Source of the DNA: Mesorhizobium alhagi CCNWXJ12-2
GTDB lineage: Bacteria; Pseudomonadota; Alphaproteobacteria; Rhizobiales; Rhizobiaceae
NCBI RefSeq assembly: GCF_000236565.1
Contig: NZ_AHAM01000027.1
Span: forward strand, 62,001 to 126,000
Reading direction: 5' to 3'
Length of the DNA stretch: 64,000 nt
Position numbers and translations under genes: made by a program. The notes below the pieces were generated by a model. The model made no database searches and was not told the origin of the DNA. It saw nothing but the letters and a program-made list of their open reading frames with translations. Positions 35,969-44,854 of the stretch are shown piece by piece. The stretch's first letter is position 1, and each line of letters begins with the position of its first letter.

Positions 35969-36569
35969 GGATGCCTCCTTCGTATGTCGGAGACGTATCA
36001 CGGCGTAGCGCGGGCAGCAAGGGAAGGACTCGTTAACCATATTTTGACGTGCGCGAGACGCTCGCCGGCTTGTGCGGTGTGTCCAAGAACCGTATATTGA
36101 AATGCGCGAGTCACAGAAACGCGCCACAAGGAGTTCTCTGATGCGAAGAGTGTAAGCCTCGACGCCACGTCCACCGGCCAATCGAGTGTGACTAACGAAG
36201 AAGGCCGATACCGCGGGTAACGGTAATCGGCCTTCGTGGTGGTCAAGTAACCGAAATAGCGGCGCTAGCCGCTGCGGTCCTTTCGCTTCCAATGAAAGAA
36301 TCGCACTTCTAGCGCCTCTTTTCAAGGCCCCTCGCCTGAAAGAGGTGAAGAATGGTTTGGGTGAACCCCTACCAGCGCTTCCGCTTTGGCCGCATCGAAT
36401 CTGTCTGCGGCCACTTCCGTAGCCGCTAATCAGGCGATGGCGGCGTAGCCGCTCAGCCTGTCCGATCAACCCGACTCGCCCGGAGCATCACGCTCCCGGC
36501 TTTTTCTTTCGCTTTTCGTATTGCCATAGCGGCAACTTCAACTGGACCGGCTTTCGGTAGTGATCGGCC
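35969..36569. other. Non-coding part of the mobile element
   Basis: 600 bp between the winged-helix ORF and the transposase 3' end. It contains the inverted repeat GAAGGCCGAT/ATCGGCCTTC (36200-36209 and 36226-36235), a possible transcript-ending hairpin without a T-run. Short frames here show no protein character. A 66-codon frame at 36488-36688 mostly overlaps the transposase and is not called. Confidence 0.45.
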
Positions 36570-37517
36570 TTAGACTGCAACAGGTCTGCGATAGGTGAGG
36601 CGGCGGCCAGCGGCACCCTTAAGAGCAAGGGCGGAACGTTCCTGATCTTCAACGCCAAGCGCCGAACGATTGGAATAGCGGAAGTCAAATTCGGCCAGAT
36701 AGCGGTGCAGGTGGTGTTCGGCGCAATGCTGATACACGCCCTTCATGCCGCGCTTGAAGATCGAATAGAAGCCTTCGACAGTGTTGGTGTTGATGCCGCC
36801 AGCCTTGCCGTATTCGCCTTTGCCGTGCTCGACAGAACCGTGCATGGCGAACGTCTTGCCGACCGTGACGTACTGGCGGGCCTCGTCGGTCATGAATGCG
36901 CTTTCCTTGGCGATGTTCGCGTTGACGATAGGCACAACGCGGGCAACCGCCGTAGTGTCGATATGGAAGGAACGGGCGATGCCACCGCGCTCGACAAGCG
37001 TCAGAACGATATTCTTGTGCGCCGTGCCCTTGTTGATCGGAACGTCCGCGAGACGACCGATATAGGTTTCGTCAGCCTCAACGGTCTTGCCGTTGCCGCC
37101 CATGGGCGTGAAGTCATCGGAGCGCATGGCTTCACGGATGCGATGCGACAGGAACCACGCGGTCTTGTAGGTGCATTCCAGAACGCGGTGAAGCTGATGG
37201 CTGCTGATGCCCTTCTTGCTGGAGCACATGAGGTGGATTGCCTGTAGCCACTTGTGCAGCGGCAGGTGGCTTTCCTCGAAGATCGTGCCCATGCGAACCG
37301 TGAACTGCGAACGGCAGGCGGCGCACTTGTACAGGCCATGGCGCTCAACGCCTTGCGGGTGCTTCTTGGAACCCTTCGAACGGACGCCGACCAGCTTGTA
37401 GTGCTTGTCCATGGAACCGCACTTCGGGCACACCGGACCCTGCGGCCAAAGCATCGCCTCGACGTGTTCGAAGGCTGCGGCTTCGTTATGGAAATAGGGC
37501 TTGGACAGGACGGACAT
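36570..37517 (-). CDS. IS1595-family transposase
   Basis: 315 residues from ATG 37517 (GAGGGA ribosome site); an ATG 5 codons earlier is weaker. An N-terminal zinc ribbon (CPKCG at about 30-34 and CAACR near 65) is followed by the ISXO2-like catalytic domain. Its residues are Asp in VEADETYIGR, Asp in FMTDEARQYV, and Asn and Lys in NTVEGFYSIFKRG, the DDN-K pattern of IS1595. It appears full length and intact, so the element may be active. Confidence 0.93.
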   Translation of the reverse strand: MSVLSKPYFHNEAAAFEHVEAMLWPQGPVCPKCGSMDKHYKLVGVRSKGSKKHPQGVERHGLYKCAACRSQFTVRMGTIFEESHLPLHKWLQAIHLMCSSKKGISSHQLHRVLECTYKTAWFLSHRIREAMRSDDFTPMGGNGKTVEADETYIGRLADVPINKGTAHKNIVLTLVERGGIARSFHIDTTAVARVVPIVNANIAKESAFMTDEARQYVTVGKTFAMHGSVEHGKGEYGKAGGINTNTVEGFYSIFKRGMKGVYQHCAEHHLHRYLAEFDFRYSNRSALGVEDQERSALALKGAAGRRLTYRRPVAV

Positions 37518-37553
37518 GGTTGGTTCCCTCAACGTCCCATCAGATTACGTTAG

Positions 37554-37583
37554 GGCTATGGGTTTGTCAAAGATATAATCGCC
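37554..37583. repeat. Right terminal inverted repeat
   Basis: Perfect 30-bp complement of the left end, ending 83 bp before the comM start codon. Confidence 0.92.
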
Positions 37584-37591
37584 TTTGGGCT
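37584..37591. repeat. Target-site duplication, right copy
   Basis: TTTGGGCT, identical to 34474-34481; the pre-insertion site had a single copy. Confidence 0.9.
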
Positions 37592-37666
37592 GAGATCTGT
37601 GCTTGTCTGACGCAGGGTCAGTTGTGACCAGGCTGCGCGGGGCGCGGAGCAAGCTCGGGGGACGGC

Positions 37667-39199
37667 ATGGTTTCGCGCGTACGCACTGTCGCGTTTCAGG
37701 GCATCGAGGCTGTTCCGGTCGATGTCCAGGTGATGGTCGCCCCGGGCAAGGTCAACATGCATATTGTAGGGCTGCCGGACAAAGCGGTGGCCGAGAGCCG
37801 AGAGCGGGTGCAGGCGGCGCTGCATGCGTCCGGCCTTTCGATGCCTTCGAAGAAGGTGACCGTCAATCTGGCGCCGGCCGACCTGCCCAAGGAGGGCAGC
37901 CACTACGATCTGCCGATCGCGCTTGGACTGATGGCGGCGCTCGGCGCGATACCTGGCGACGCGCTGGCGGACTATGTCGTGCTCGGCGAATTGTCGCTGG
38001 ACGGGACGATCACGGCGGTGTCGGGCGCGCTGCCGGCGGCGATCGGCGCCAATGCCGACGGCAAGGGGCTGATCTGCCCGGCGGCATCCGGGCCGGAAGC
38101 CGCCTGGGCCGGCGCCGAGATAGACATTCTGGCGCCGCGCAGCCTGATCGCCATAGCCAATCATTTCCGCGGCACGCAGGTGCTGACGCGGCCGGTTGCG
38201 AGCGTACACGCGCCTGCCCGCGATTTGCCGGATCTCGCCGACATAAAGGGCCAGGAGACCGCCAAGCGGGCGCTCGAGGTGGCCGCGGCCGGAGGCCACA
38301 ATCTCCTGATGGTAGGACCGCCCGGTTCCGGCAAATCGATGCTCGCGCAGCGCCTGCCGTCGATCCTGCCGCCGCTCAGCCCTCGCGAGCTGCTGGAAGT
38401 GTCGATGATCGCCTCGATCGCCGGGGAACTGAGCGGCGGCAAGCTAACCGACCGTCGCCCATTTCGCGCGCCGCACCATTCCGCCTCGATGGCCGCGATG
38501 GTCGGCGGCGGCCTGCGCGTCCGGCCCGGCGAGGTTTCGCTGGCGCACAACGGCGTGCTGTTCCTCGACGAATTTCCGGAGTTCTCGCCGCAGGTGCTGG
38601 ATTCGCTGCGCCAGCCGATCGAGGCCGGTGAATGCATGATCGCGCGCGCCAATCACCGCGTCACCTATCCGGCGCGCATTCAGCTCATCGCCGCGATGAA
38701 CCCGTGCCGCTGCGGCATGGCCGGCGAGCCGGGCTATCGCTGCGCGCGCGGGCCGCGCTGCCAGACCGACTATCAGGCACGCATCTCCGGCCCGCTGCTC
38801 GACCGCATCGACCTGCGCATCGAGGTGCCGGCGGTGTCGGCGTCTGACCTGATCCGGCCGGCGAGGGCCGAATCCAGCGAAGCGGTCGCGGCGCGCGTGG
38901 CGATGGCGCGCGCCATTCAGCAGCAGCGATTCGCGCGGCTCGGACCGCAGGCGCCGACAACCAACGCCCATTGTGCCACCGCGACGATCGAGGAGATCGC
39001 CGCGCCCGACGCGCATGGTCTCGCGCTGCTGCGCGACGCGAGCGAGAAACTCGGCTTTTCGGCACGCGCCTATCACCGGGTGCTGAAAGTGGCGCGGACG
39101 CTTGCCGACCTCGACGCCAGCGAGACCGTCGGCCGCATCCATCTGGCGGAGGCGATCTCATACCGGATCGCGGGCGAAAGGCTGGCTCAGGCGGCGTGA
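37667..39199 (+). CDS. comM: YifB/ComM-family Mg-chelatase-like AAA ATPase
   Basis: 510 residues. An N-terminal S5/LonC-like domain (VDVQVMVAPGKVNMHIVGLP, KVTVNLAPADLPKEGSHYDL) is followed by the AAA core with Walker A MVGPPGSGKSMLAQRLP (about 216-232), GVLFLDEFPEF (Walker B), a Cys-rich insert (MNPCRCGMAGEPGYRCARGP) and the C-terminal Mg_chelatase_C helices. ComM relatives promote branch migration during natural transformation. The mobile element now replaces its natural upstream region beyond 83 bp, which may change its expression. Confidence 0.9.
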   Translation: MVSRVRTVAFQGIEAVPVDVQVMVAPGKVNMHIVGLPDKAVAESRERVQAALHASGLSMPSKKVTVNLAPADLPKEGSHYDLPIALGLMAALGAIPGDALADYVVLGELSLDGTITAVSGALPAAIGANADGKGLICPAASGPEAAWAGAEIDILAPRSLIAIANHFRGTQVLTRPVASVHAPARDLPDLADIKGQETAKRALEVAAAGGHNLLMVGPPGSGKSMLAQRLPSILPPLSPRELLEVSMIASIAGELSGGKLTDRRPFRAPHHSASMAAMVGGGLRVRPGEVSLAHNGVLFLDEFPEFSPQVLDSLRQPIEAGECMIARANHRVTYPARIQLIAAMNPCRCGMAGEPGYRCARGPRCQTDYQARISGPLLDRIDLRIEVPAVSASDLIRPARAESSEAVAARVAMARAIQQQRFARLGPQAPTTNAHCATATIEEIAAPDAHGLALLRDASEKLGFSARAYHRVLKVARTLADLDASETVGRIHLAEAISYRIAGERLAQAA

Positions 39200-39577
39200 G
39201 CGGCGGGTGGCCAAGTCCCGGACGGTTGGTACCGTCTCGCCGAGGGGGTCGGGCAGGAGGTTGGGGGTAGGGCGGCAGCGACACGACCAAAGAGTGAGGG
39301 CGCAACAAGCCACCAGAGCATGCGCCCGAGCCCCGGCTTGGTTCGGAGGGCATGGCCGGATTCAAATCTCGGCGGCTGATTCATCCGCTGAAGTCGGTAT
39401 GGGACCCAGACTGGCAATGGCGGCCTTATCCAAAGCCGAAGACTTTTCGCGGTTCACACCTCGGGCATGTTCGCGAACCGGTGGCGGCCTGCGTCGGGCC
39501 GGCAGCCCTCCCACAAGCCCGCTCGGCAGAACGACAGCCGTACGTAGAACCAGATGGCAGGCTTGTTAAGCGGAACG
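39200..39577. other. Gap between comM and the transglutaminase-like gene
   Basis: 378 bp between convergent genes. GC-rich with no supported reading frame. A tRNA-like TTCAAAT heptamer at about 39363 has no pairing arms. No terminator with a T-run was seen. Confidence 0.5.
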
Positions 39578-40198
39578 CTACTGCACCGAACCGACCAGCG
39601 GGGCCTGGCCTTCGCGGATGCTGACCCAGCGCCCGGTGTGGTCGCTCGCCTGCCGCTTCAGGAAGCGGTAGCCGGTATTGTCCCATCCGCGCACGACATT
39701 GGAGAGGTTGTCGAGGATGAAGTCGCCCTTGTCGGTGCGCACGGTCAGGATGGCATGGCCTTCGCCGTCGGCTTTGCGCACGACGGTGATGAGCAGGTTC
39801 GAAAGCGAGAGTCCCCGCGCCTTCAGGGTGCGGCGCTTCTCGAGCACATAGTCCTCGCAGTCGCCGACGTCCTTCGGATAGGCCCAGACCTCGTCCTTGC
39901 CGAAAATGTCGAAGTCATTCATCGGGCGTATGGCGCGGTTGACCGCTTCATTGACGTCCACCAGAATTTTCCAGAGCGCGCCGGTCATCTTTTCCGGGCC
40001 TAGATCGCGCGTCCGGATGGCGCATTCGGCCGGCTGCACCTTGCAGAATTCGTAGTGGCCGATCGGCTGGGAAGTCAGGCCGCCGGTCAGCATCGGCGCC
40101 CCAGCAAGCGCCGGGCTTGCATAGCAGCCGATCATCGCCGCCACAGAGAATATTCCGGCGCGCAGCGTTGCGCGCCGCGCCTTTGCAGTGGAGTCCAT
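39578..40198 (-). CDS. Bacterial transglutaminase-like cysteine proteinase (BTLCP)
   Basis: 206 residues. A signal peptide (LRAGIFSVAAMIGCYASPAL, cleaved near ALAGA) implies a periplasmic protein. The catalytic triad is in order: Cys in VGDCEDYVLEK, His in EGHAILTV and Asp in DFILDNL. Members in proteobacteria are often partners of LapD/c-di-GMP systems (LapG) or peptidoglycan-linked enzymes; this short rhizobial form has no such partner nearby. It has its own promoter region upstream. Confidence 0.85.
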   Translation of the reverse strand: MDSTAKARRATLRAGIFSVAAMIGCYASPALAGAPMLTGGLTSQPIGHYEFCKVQPAECAIRTRDLGPEKMTGALWKILVDVNEAVNRAIRPMNDFDIFGKDEVWAYPKDVGDCEDYVLEKRRTLKARGLSLSNLLITVVRKADGEGHAILTVRTDKGDFILDNLSNVVRGWDNTGYRFLKRQASDHTGRWVSIREGQAPLVGSVQ

Positions 40199-40358
40199 GC
40201 CCGTTTGCCCCGCTTTTTTTTATTAATGAAAGGTTAAGGGCGATTTGCGGGATATGTCAATTCACGCATCTGGCTGATTATCCGGATGGTTACCGTTGCG
40301 CGGCGAGCGCGACGAATTTGCAACAGAAAGAGCGCGAGAATTTACAACCAGGCGAGGC

Positions 40359-41639
40359 TTAGCCTTTAGCCGCCCGCACGAGGCGCGGCCGGGCAGGCGC
40401 CCGGTTCTCACGCCCATAGCTGGTTATGAAATCCGCGATGCGCGGAACGATCTCGGCGCGGAAGCGCGAGCCGTTGAAGACGCCGTAGTGCCCGACCGCC
40501 GGCTGCATGTAGTGGGCGCGCATATCGGCCGGGATGTTGACGCAGAGGTCGTGCGCGGCCCTGGTCTGGCCGATGCCCGATATGTCGTCGTTTTCACCCT
40601 CGATCGTCAGCAGCGCCACGTTGCGGATCGCGGCCGGATCGACCGGCACGCCGCGATGCGTCATCTCGCCCTTGGGCAGGGCATGGCGAACGAACACGGT
40701 GTCGACGGTCTGCAGGTAGAATTCGGCCGTCAGGTCCATGACCGCGAGATATTCGTCATAAAAATCGCGGTGCTTCTCGGCGCTGTCGCCATCGTTCTTC
40801 ACGAGATGCATGAAGAAATCCTTGTGCGCCGTGATGTGGCGGTCGAGGTTCATGCTCATGAAGCCGGAGAGCTGCAGAAAGCCGGGATAGACCTCGCGGG
40901 TGAAGCCCGGGACCGGCCACGGCACCTGCATGATTGCGTTTTCACGGAACCAGTCGACGCCCTTTTCCTCGGCGAGAATGTTGACGGCGGTCGGGTTGCG
41001 GCGCGTGTCGACCGGTCCGCCCATCAGCGTCATCGTCGAGGGCGCGTGGCGGTCGCCGCGCGCCTCCATGATCGCCGCGGCGGCGAGTACCGGGACCGAA
41101 GGCTGGCAGACAGCCATGACGTGGGTGTCGGGCCCGAGCGCGTGCAGCATGTCGATGATGTAATCGATGTAATCGTCGAGATCGAAGCGGCCCTCCGACA
41201 CCGGCACCATGCGCGCATCGGTCCAGTCGGTGATGTAGACATCGGCATGCGGCATCATCGCCTCGACCGTGCCGCGCAGCAGCGTCGCGTAATGGCCGGA
41301 CATCGGCGCGACGATCAGAAGCTTCGGATCGGGTCGGCGGCGCGCTGGGACCGCGCGCTCGAAATGGATCAGATCACAGAACGGCCGCGACCAGACGATC
41401 CTCTCCGTCACCGGAACGGTCTTCCAGTCGACGACAGTCTCGTCAAGACCGAAGCCCGGTTTGCCGTAGCGGCGCGTGGTGCGCTCGAAGAGCTCGGCGG
41501 TCGCCGCGACCGACCGGCCCCAATGCGTGTGGGAGAGGGGATTGAGCGGGTTGGTGTAGAAGAGCTTTACGGCGTCGGCATAGGCCCTGAAGGGCTGCAC
41601 GGCGGCGTGATTCATCTCGTACAGCTGGTAAAACATCAA
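40359..41639 (-). CDS. phaZ: Intracellular polyhydroxyalkanoate depolymerase
   Basis: 426 residues, the typical length of the cytoplasmic PhaZ family. The alpha/beta-hydrolase nucleophile elbow reads AVCQPSVP with Cys (about C178) in place of Ser, as is known for intracellular PHB depolymerases. Later Asp (TIEGENDDISGIGQT) and His (VGHYGVFNGSRF) complete the triad. It mobilises carbon from PHB granules. It is monocistronic, with 215 bp of non-coding DNA upstream. Confidence 0.93.
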   Translation of the reverse strand: MMFYQLYEMNHAAVQPFRAYADAVKLFYTNPLNPLSHTHWGRSVAATAELFERTTRRYGKPGFGLDETVVDWKTVPVTERIVWSRPFCDLIHFERAVPARRRPDPKLLIVAPMSGHYATLLRGTVEAMMPHADVYITDWTDARMVPVSEGRFDLDDYIDYIIDMLHALGPDTHVMAVCQPSVPVLAAAAIMEARGDRHAPSTMTLMGGPVDTRRNPTAVNILAEEKGVDWFRENAIMQVPWPVPGFTREVYPGFLQLSGFMSMNLDRHITAHKDFFMHLVKNDGDSAEKHRDFYDEYLAVMDLTAEFYLQTVDTVFVRHALPKGEMTHRGVPVDPAAIRNVALLTIEGENDDISGIGQTRAAHDLCVNIPADMRAHYMQPAVGHYGVFNGSRFRAEIVPRIADFITSYGRENRAPARPRLVRAAKG

Positions 41640-41854
41640 TACCCCGTCGCCGTCGATTTCCGAATTGGCCGGCCTTGAGGCCGGCTCTGATCATTAGGCA
41701 ACGAAGTTAACAACCTTTTGCTGCGTCGCAATACGTCACGCCGCGTTATTTATTCTCATCCTTTCGTCTAAGCTGTTGAAAACCGCGCGATAACGCAATT
41801 CGCGCGCGGTCCGCACCTTTTGCGCTGCAAAATAGCGGGCCGAGGAGGCACTCT

Positions 41855-42142
41855 TCAGGCGCCTTCGACCAGCACGATCTCGCCGTCGGCGAATCGCTGC
41901 CTGATTGCCTTGGCTGCCTGGTATTCCGGCGAATTGTAGCAATCGCGGGCGGCGGCGAGGGATGGAAACTCGATGACAACGTTGCGCGCCCGCGCCGTTC
42001 CCTCCGCCGCTTCATGAGCGCCGCCGCGCACCAGGAAAACCGCGCCGAAGCGGTCGAAAGCCGGCTTCGCCGCCGCGACATAGCCTTTGTAGCCTTCGGG
42101 GTCGCGGACATCCACGCGCGCGATCCAGTATCCCTTCGGCAT
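41855..42142 (-). CDS. DUF1330 domain-containing protein
   Basis: 95 residues from ATG 42142. The small ferredoxin-like fold of this family is visible: GYWIARVDVRDPEGYKGYVA, FGAVFLVRGG, ARNVVIEFPSLAAARDCYNS and EYQAAKAIRQ. The function is unknown; such proteins are thought to bind small ligands or dimerise like ABM domains. It follows pyrF after 34 bp on the same strand and is probably co-transcribed. Confidence 0.85.
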   Translation of the reverse strand: MPKGYWIARVDVRDPEGYKGYVAAAKPAFDRFGAVFLVRGGAHEAAEGTARARNVVIEFPSLAAARDCYNSPEYQAAKAIRQRFADGEIVLVEGA

Positions 42143-42176
42143 CTTTTCCTCCCAGATAAATTGGCGGCCGGCCGGC

Positions 42177-42875
42177 TCAGCCCCGGTCCATTTCCTCGAG
42201 AATAGCCCGCGCGGCGGCGCGCCTGTCAACCGAGGCGACGATCGGCCTGGCGACGACGAGGTGGCTTGCGCCGGCGCGAATGGCGTCGCGCGGCGTGACG
42301 ACGCGCTTCTGGTCGCCATGGTCGCTGCCGGCGGGACGAATGCCCGGCGTGACCACCGCAAGCTCCGGGCCGACGATCTTACGCGCCGCCGCGGCCTCGC
42401 CGGCCGAGCAGACGACGCCGCCCATGCCGGCGGCCAGCGCCTGTTCGGCGCGGCGGAGCACCAGAGTGTGCGGGTCGTATTCGTAGCCCGCCTCGATCAA
42501 GTCCGCCTCGTCCATCGAGGTCAGAACAGTGACGCCGAGCAGGCAGAGGCCGGTCCCCTTGGCCGCCCCGACCGCCGCACGCATCGCCTTGGGATAGGCA
42601 TGCAGCGTAAGCATCGTAACGCCCATCCGGGCGATGTTCTCGACACCCTTGGCGACGGTGTTGTCGATGTCCAGGAGCTTCATATCGAGGAACACCTTCG
42701 TGCCGCCGGCCGCCAGTTCGCGGGCGAGGTCCAGCCCGCCCGCGAAAGCAAGCTGGTAGCCGATCTTGTAGAAGGAGACGACGCCGTCGAGTTCCTCGAC
42801 CACCTTGCGCGCCTCGGCCACGGTCGGCACGTCGAGGCCGACGATCAGGCGGTCCCGCATCAGGTTCCCGGTCAT
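42177..42875 (-). CDS. pyrF: Orotidine 5'-phosphate decarboxylase
   Basis: 232 residues. [13 protein letters not shown] and the catalytic Asp-Lys-Asp array in [14 protein letters not shown] mark the type-1 enzyme. VVCSAGEA, then [20 protein letters not shown], binds the phosphate. It makes UMP in pyrimidine synthesis. ATG 42875 overlaps the stop of the phosphatase gene upstream (ATGA), so translation is coupled. Confidence 0.95.
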   Translation of the reverse strand: MTGNLMRDRLIVGLDVPTVAEARKVVEELDGVVSFYKIGYQLAFAGGLDLARELAAGGTKVFLDMKLLDIDNTVAKGVENIARMGVTMLTLHAYPKAMRAAVGAAKGTGLCLLGVTVLTSMDEADLIEAGYEYDPHTLVLRRAEQALAAGMGGVVCSAGEAAAARKIVGPELAVVTPGIRPAGSDHGDQKRVVTPRDAIRAGASHLVVARPIVASVDRRAAARAILEEMDRG

Positions 42876-43462
42876 CCGAATTCTCCTGTGAAGGTCTCGA
42901 CCGGCGTCCAATCGCACAGAAGGCGGCGATCGGAAAGCCGGAATGCAAAGATATTGCCGCCGCGCGGCGGCTGGTCGCCGGAGCGGGAAATGGCCAAGCC
43001 GGCGAGATGGCATTTCAGCAGAGTGCCGACCGCGCCGTGCCCGACAAAGGCGATGGGGCGTTCGGGCGGCCAGCCTTCAAGGGCGGCGTCGAAGGCCGCG
43101 ACGATGCGGGCCTGTGCGTCGACCGCGCGCTCCCAGCCGTGAAAGCTCCTTTGCGGATTGGCGAAGAACCAGTCGGCGGCCTTCTCGAACTCTGGCGGCG
43201 GCAGAAAGCCAGTCGCCGAGCGGTCGTTTTCGCCCATTTCCGCAGCGGTCCGGAATTCGACGCCGGCGGCCTCGGCGAGTATCGCCGCCGCTTCCTTCGC
43301 CTTGCGCTCGGCGCTCGAGACGACACCGGCGAGCGAGCGCACCCATGGCCGCTGCCGGATTGCGAGAAGGCGGGTGCGGCCGGTCTCCGACAATCCCCAT
43401 TCCGGGACGGGAATCGACGCGTCGACCAGAACCTGCGGATGGGTCAGATAGACGCCGATCAC
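42872..43462 (-). CDS. Histidine phosphatase (phosphoglycerate mutase-like) family protein
   Basis: 196 residues from a GTG at 43462 that overlaps the upstream stop (GTGA). The N-terminal catalytic motif is LTHPQV rather than the canonical RHG; the downstream ones are [21 protein letters not shown] (proton donor region) and [11 protein letters not shown] (second His). The altered first motif lacks the usual Arg but keeps the His, as in a rhizobial subgroup. The substrate is unknown. It is the middle gene of a three-gene overlap with the FMN reductase and pyrF. Confidence 0.8.
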   Translation of the reverse strand: MIGVYLTHPQVLVDASIPVPEWGLSETGRTRLLAIRQRPWVRSLAGVVSSAERKAKEAAAILAEAAGVEFRTAAEMGENDRSATGFLPPPEFEKAADWFFANPQRSFHGWERAVDAQARIVAAFDAALEGWPPERPIAFVGHGAVGTLLKCHLAGLAISRSGDQPPRGGNIFAFRLSDRRLLCDWTPVETFTGEFG

Positions 43463-44049
43463 TTGTCGGCCCGGAGCGACATCATTTTCGCCCGTTCGAT
43501 CAGCGTCCGCACGACGGTCTCCATCCGGCGGCGCAACTGCTCGTCCTTGAACTGCCCGTCCTCGTCGAAGGCGTCCTTCGCACCCGGCACCGAGCATTGC
43601 GGGGTGATGATCTCGACGCCGCAATTCATCAGCACCGAACGCAAATGATAAAGGCCGCGCGCCCCGGCGAAATTGCCGTCGGAAGACGAGCACAGCGCAG
43701 CTACCTTGCCGGCATAGGGCTTGAACGGGCGACCTCCATCCTTGTGGATACGGCTGACCCAGTCGATCGTGTTCTTGAGCAGCGGCGGAATGGAGGAATT
43801 GTATTCGGGGCTGGCGATCAGCAATCCGTCATGGGAGGCGATGAGACGCGCCAGCTTGTATGCATTCTCGGGAACGCCTTTCTCGGCTTCGAGGTCCTGG
43901 TCCATGATCGGCAGGGGATAATCGGCAAGCGAGATGCGGGTGACGTCCGCGCCCTGCAGCGCAAGCTCCTTGGTCGCTGCGTCCGCGGTCTTTCCGCTGT
44001 AGGCGCCGGTTCGGATCGAGCCGGCGAAGACCAGAATTTTGGGATTCAT
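43459..44049 (-). CDS. NADPH-dependent FMN reductase family protein
   Basis: 196 residues with a flavodoxin-like fold. VFAGSIRTGAYSGKTADAA binds the FMN phosphate and LLIASPEYNSSIPPLLKNTI contacts the ring. It resembles ChrR/azoreductase-type quinone reductases. First gene of the group with the histidine phosphatase and pyrF, all overlapping by 4 bp. Confidence 0.88.
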   Translation of the reverse strand: MNPKILVFAGSIRTGAYSGKTADAATKELALQGADVTRISLADYPLPIMDQDLEAEKGVPENAYKLARLIASHDGLLIASPEYNSSIPPLLKNTIDWVSRIHKDGGRPFKPYAGKVAALCSSSDGNFAGARGLYHLRSVLMNCGVEIITPQCSVPGAKDAFDEDGQFKDEQLRRRMETVVRTLIERAKMMSLRADK

Positions 44050-44152
44050 GAGCGCTCTCCTGCCCCACGGGTATAGGCGAAGCGCCGCTCAGATCAATCA
44101 AGAACACGCGATTTGAATGTGGATCGCGCGGCTTCCGGAGCCTGTGCAAGGC

Positions 44153-44761
44153 TCAGTTGCGCTTGCCGCGGCGGTAGACCCAGAGCTGCGTCGGCGGAAA
44201 GTTGCGGATGACGAAGTCGAAATGCTCGACGCTGTAATCGCCCAGGCCGGGCGGAACCGGCGATTTCGGCCCGTAGGTCAGCTGGATAACCGGCCTTCCT
44301 TCGGGGATGCGGTTGAGCAGATCTGTCAGATAAGCAACGCGCCTGGGTACCGGGAAGTTGAGCAGCGGCACGCCGGAGACGACCGAATCGAATTTCTGGC
44401 CGCGCATCGCGCCGAGCGTCGCGTCGAGATTGAAAGCGTCTCCCTCGATGACGTTCACGCCCGGATAATTGCGCCGCAAATGGCAAACGAAATCGGCGGA
44501 ATATTCAACCGCGTAGAGGTTTTCCGGCCTGACGCCGCGCGCAAGTATGGCTCGGGTGATGACGCCTGTGCCGGGACCGACCTCAAGCACGGGAAGGCCC
44601 GACGAAACATCGATGACCGAGGCCATGCGCCTGGCAGTGACCGAACTGGTCGGCACGATAGAGCCGACCGCCTTGGGCTTGTCGATCCAGCCTTTGAAGA
44701 AGCGAAGCTCGTCGTCGAACTTCTCCGCCAGCGTCTTGCGTATTTCAGACCCGCTTCGCAT
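44153..44761 (-). CDS. pmtA: Phospholipid N-methyltransferase (rhizobial PmtA type)
   Basis: 202 residues, a soluble methyltransferase with AdoMet motif LEVGPGTGVITRAILARG (about 59-76), AVEYSADFV and VVSGVPLLNFP. The N-terminal helix FKGWIDKPKAVGSIVPTSS is a conserved membrane-binding part of Sinorhizobium-type PmtA. It converts phosphatidylethanolamine stepwise to phosphatidylcholine at the inner membrane. Its place next to dnaJ is common in related genomes (recollection). Confidence 0.85.
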   Translation of the reverse strand: MRSGSEIRKTLAEKFDDELRFFKGWIDKPKAVGSIVPTSSVTARRMASVIDVSSGLPVLEVGPGTGVITRAILARGVRPENLYAVEYSADFVCHLRRNYPGVNVIEGDAFNLDATLGAMRGQKFDSVVSGVPLLNFPVPRRVAYLTDLLNRIPEGRPVIQLTYGPKSPVPPGLGDYSVEHFDFVIRNFPPTQLWVYRRGKRN

Positions 44762-44854
44762 GGCGTTCTCCTTACCTGACGTTGCGGATACTTAGCAGCA
44801 AACTGGTCCAAAGCAAGGCGGCGTCTGGCGTATGATCCGATCCGCCGCGGGCCG

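Larger units (their letters stand above)
34482..37583. mobile_element. IS1595-family element with passenger genes (3102 bp)
   Basis: Perfect 30-bp terminal inverted repeats (34482-34511 and 37554-37583, starting GGCGATTATATCTTTGAC) bound a transposase and four smaller ORFs. The 8-bp direct duplication TTTGGGCT on both sides shows a complete, probably recent transposition. The family is set by the transposase (zinc ribbon plus DDN-K catalytic pattern). Typical simple IS1595 members are about 1 kb; the extra 2 kb are passenger genes, a layout known for some branches of the family. Confidence 0.92.

Noticed and set aside
36488-36688. 66-codon minus-strand frame at the 3' end of the transposase
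   Set aside because: Mostly overlaps the transposase in another frame; no ribosome site and no family resemblance.
39340-39400. Possible tRNA suggested by a TTCAAAT heptamer
   Set aside because: The flanking five-base arms do not pair, and no acceptor or anticodon arm can be built.
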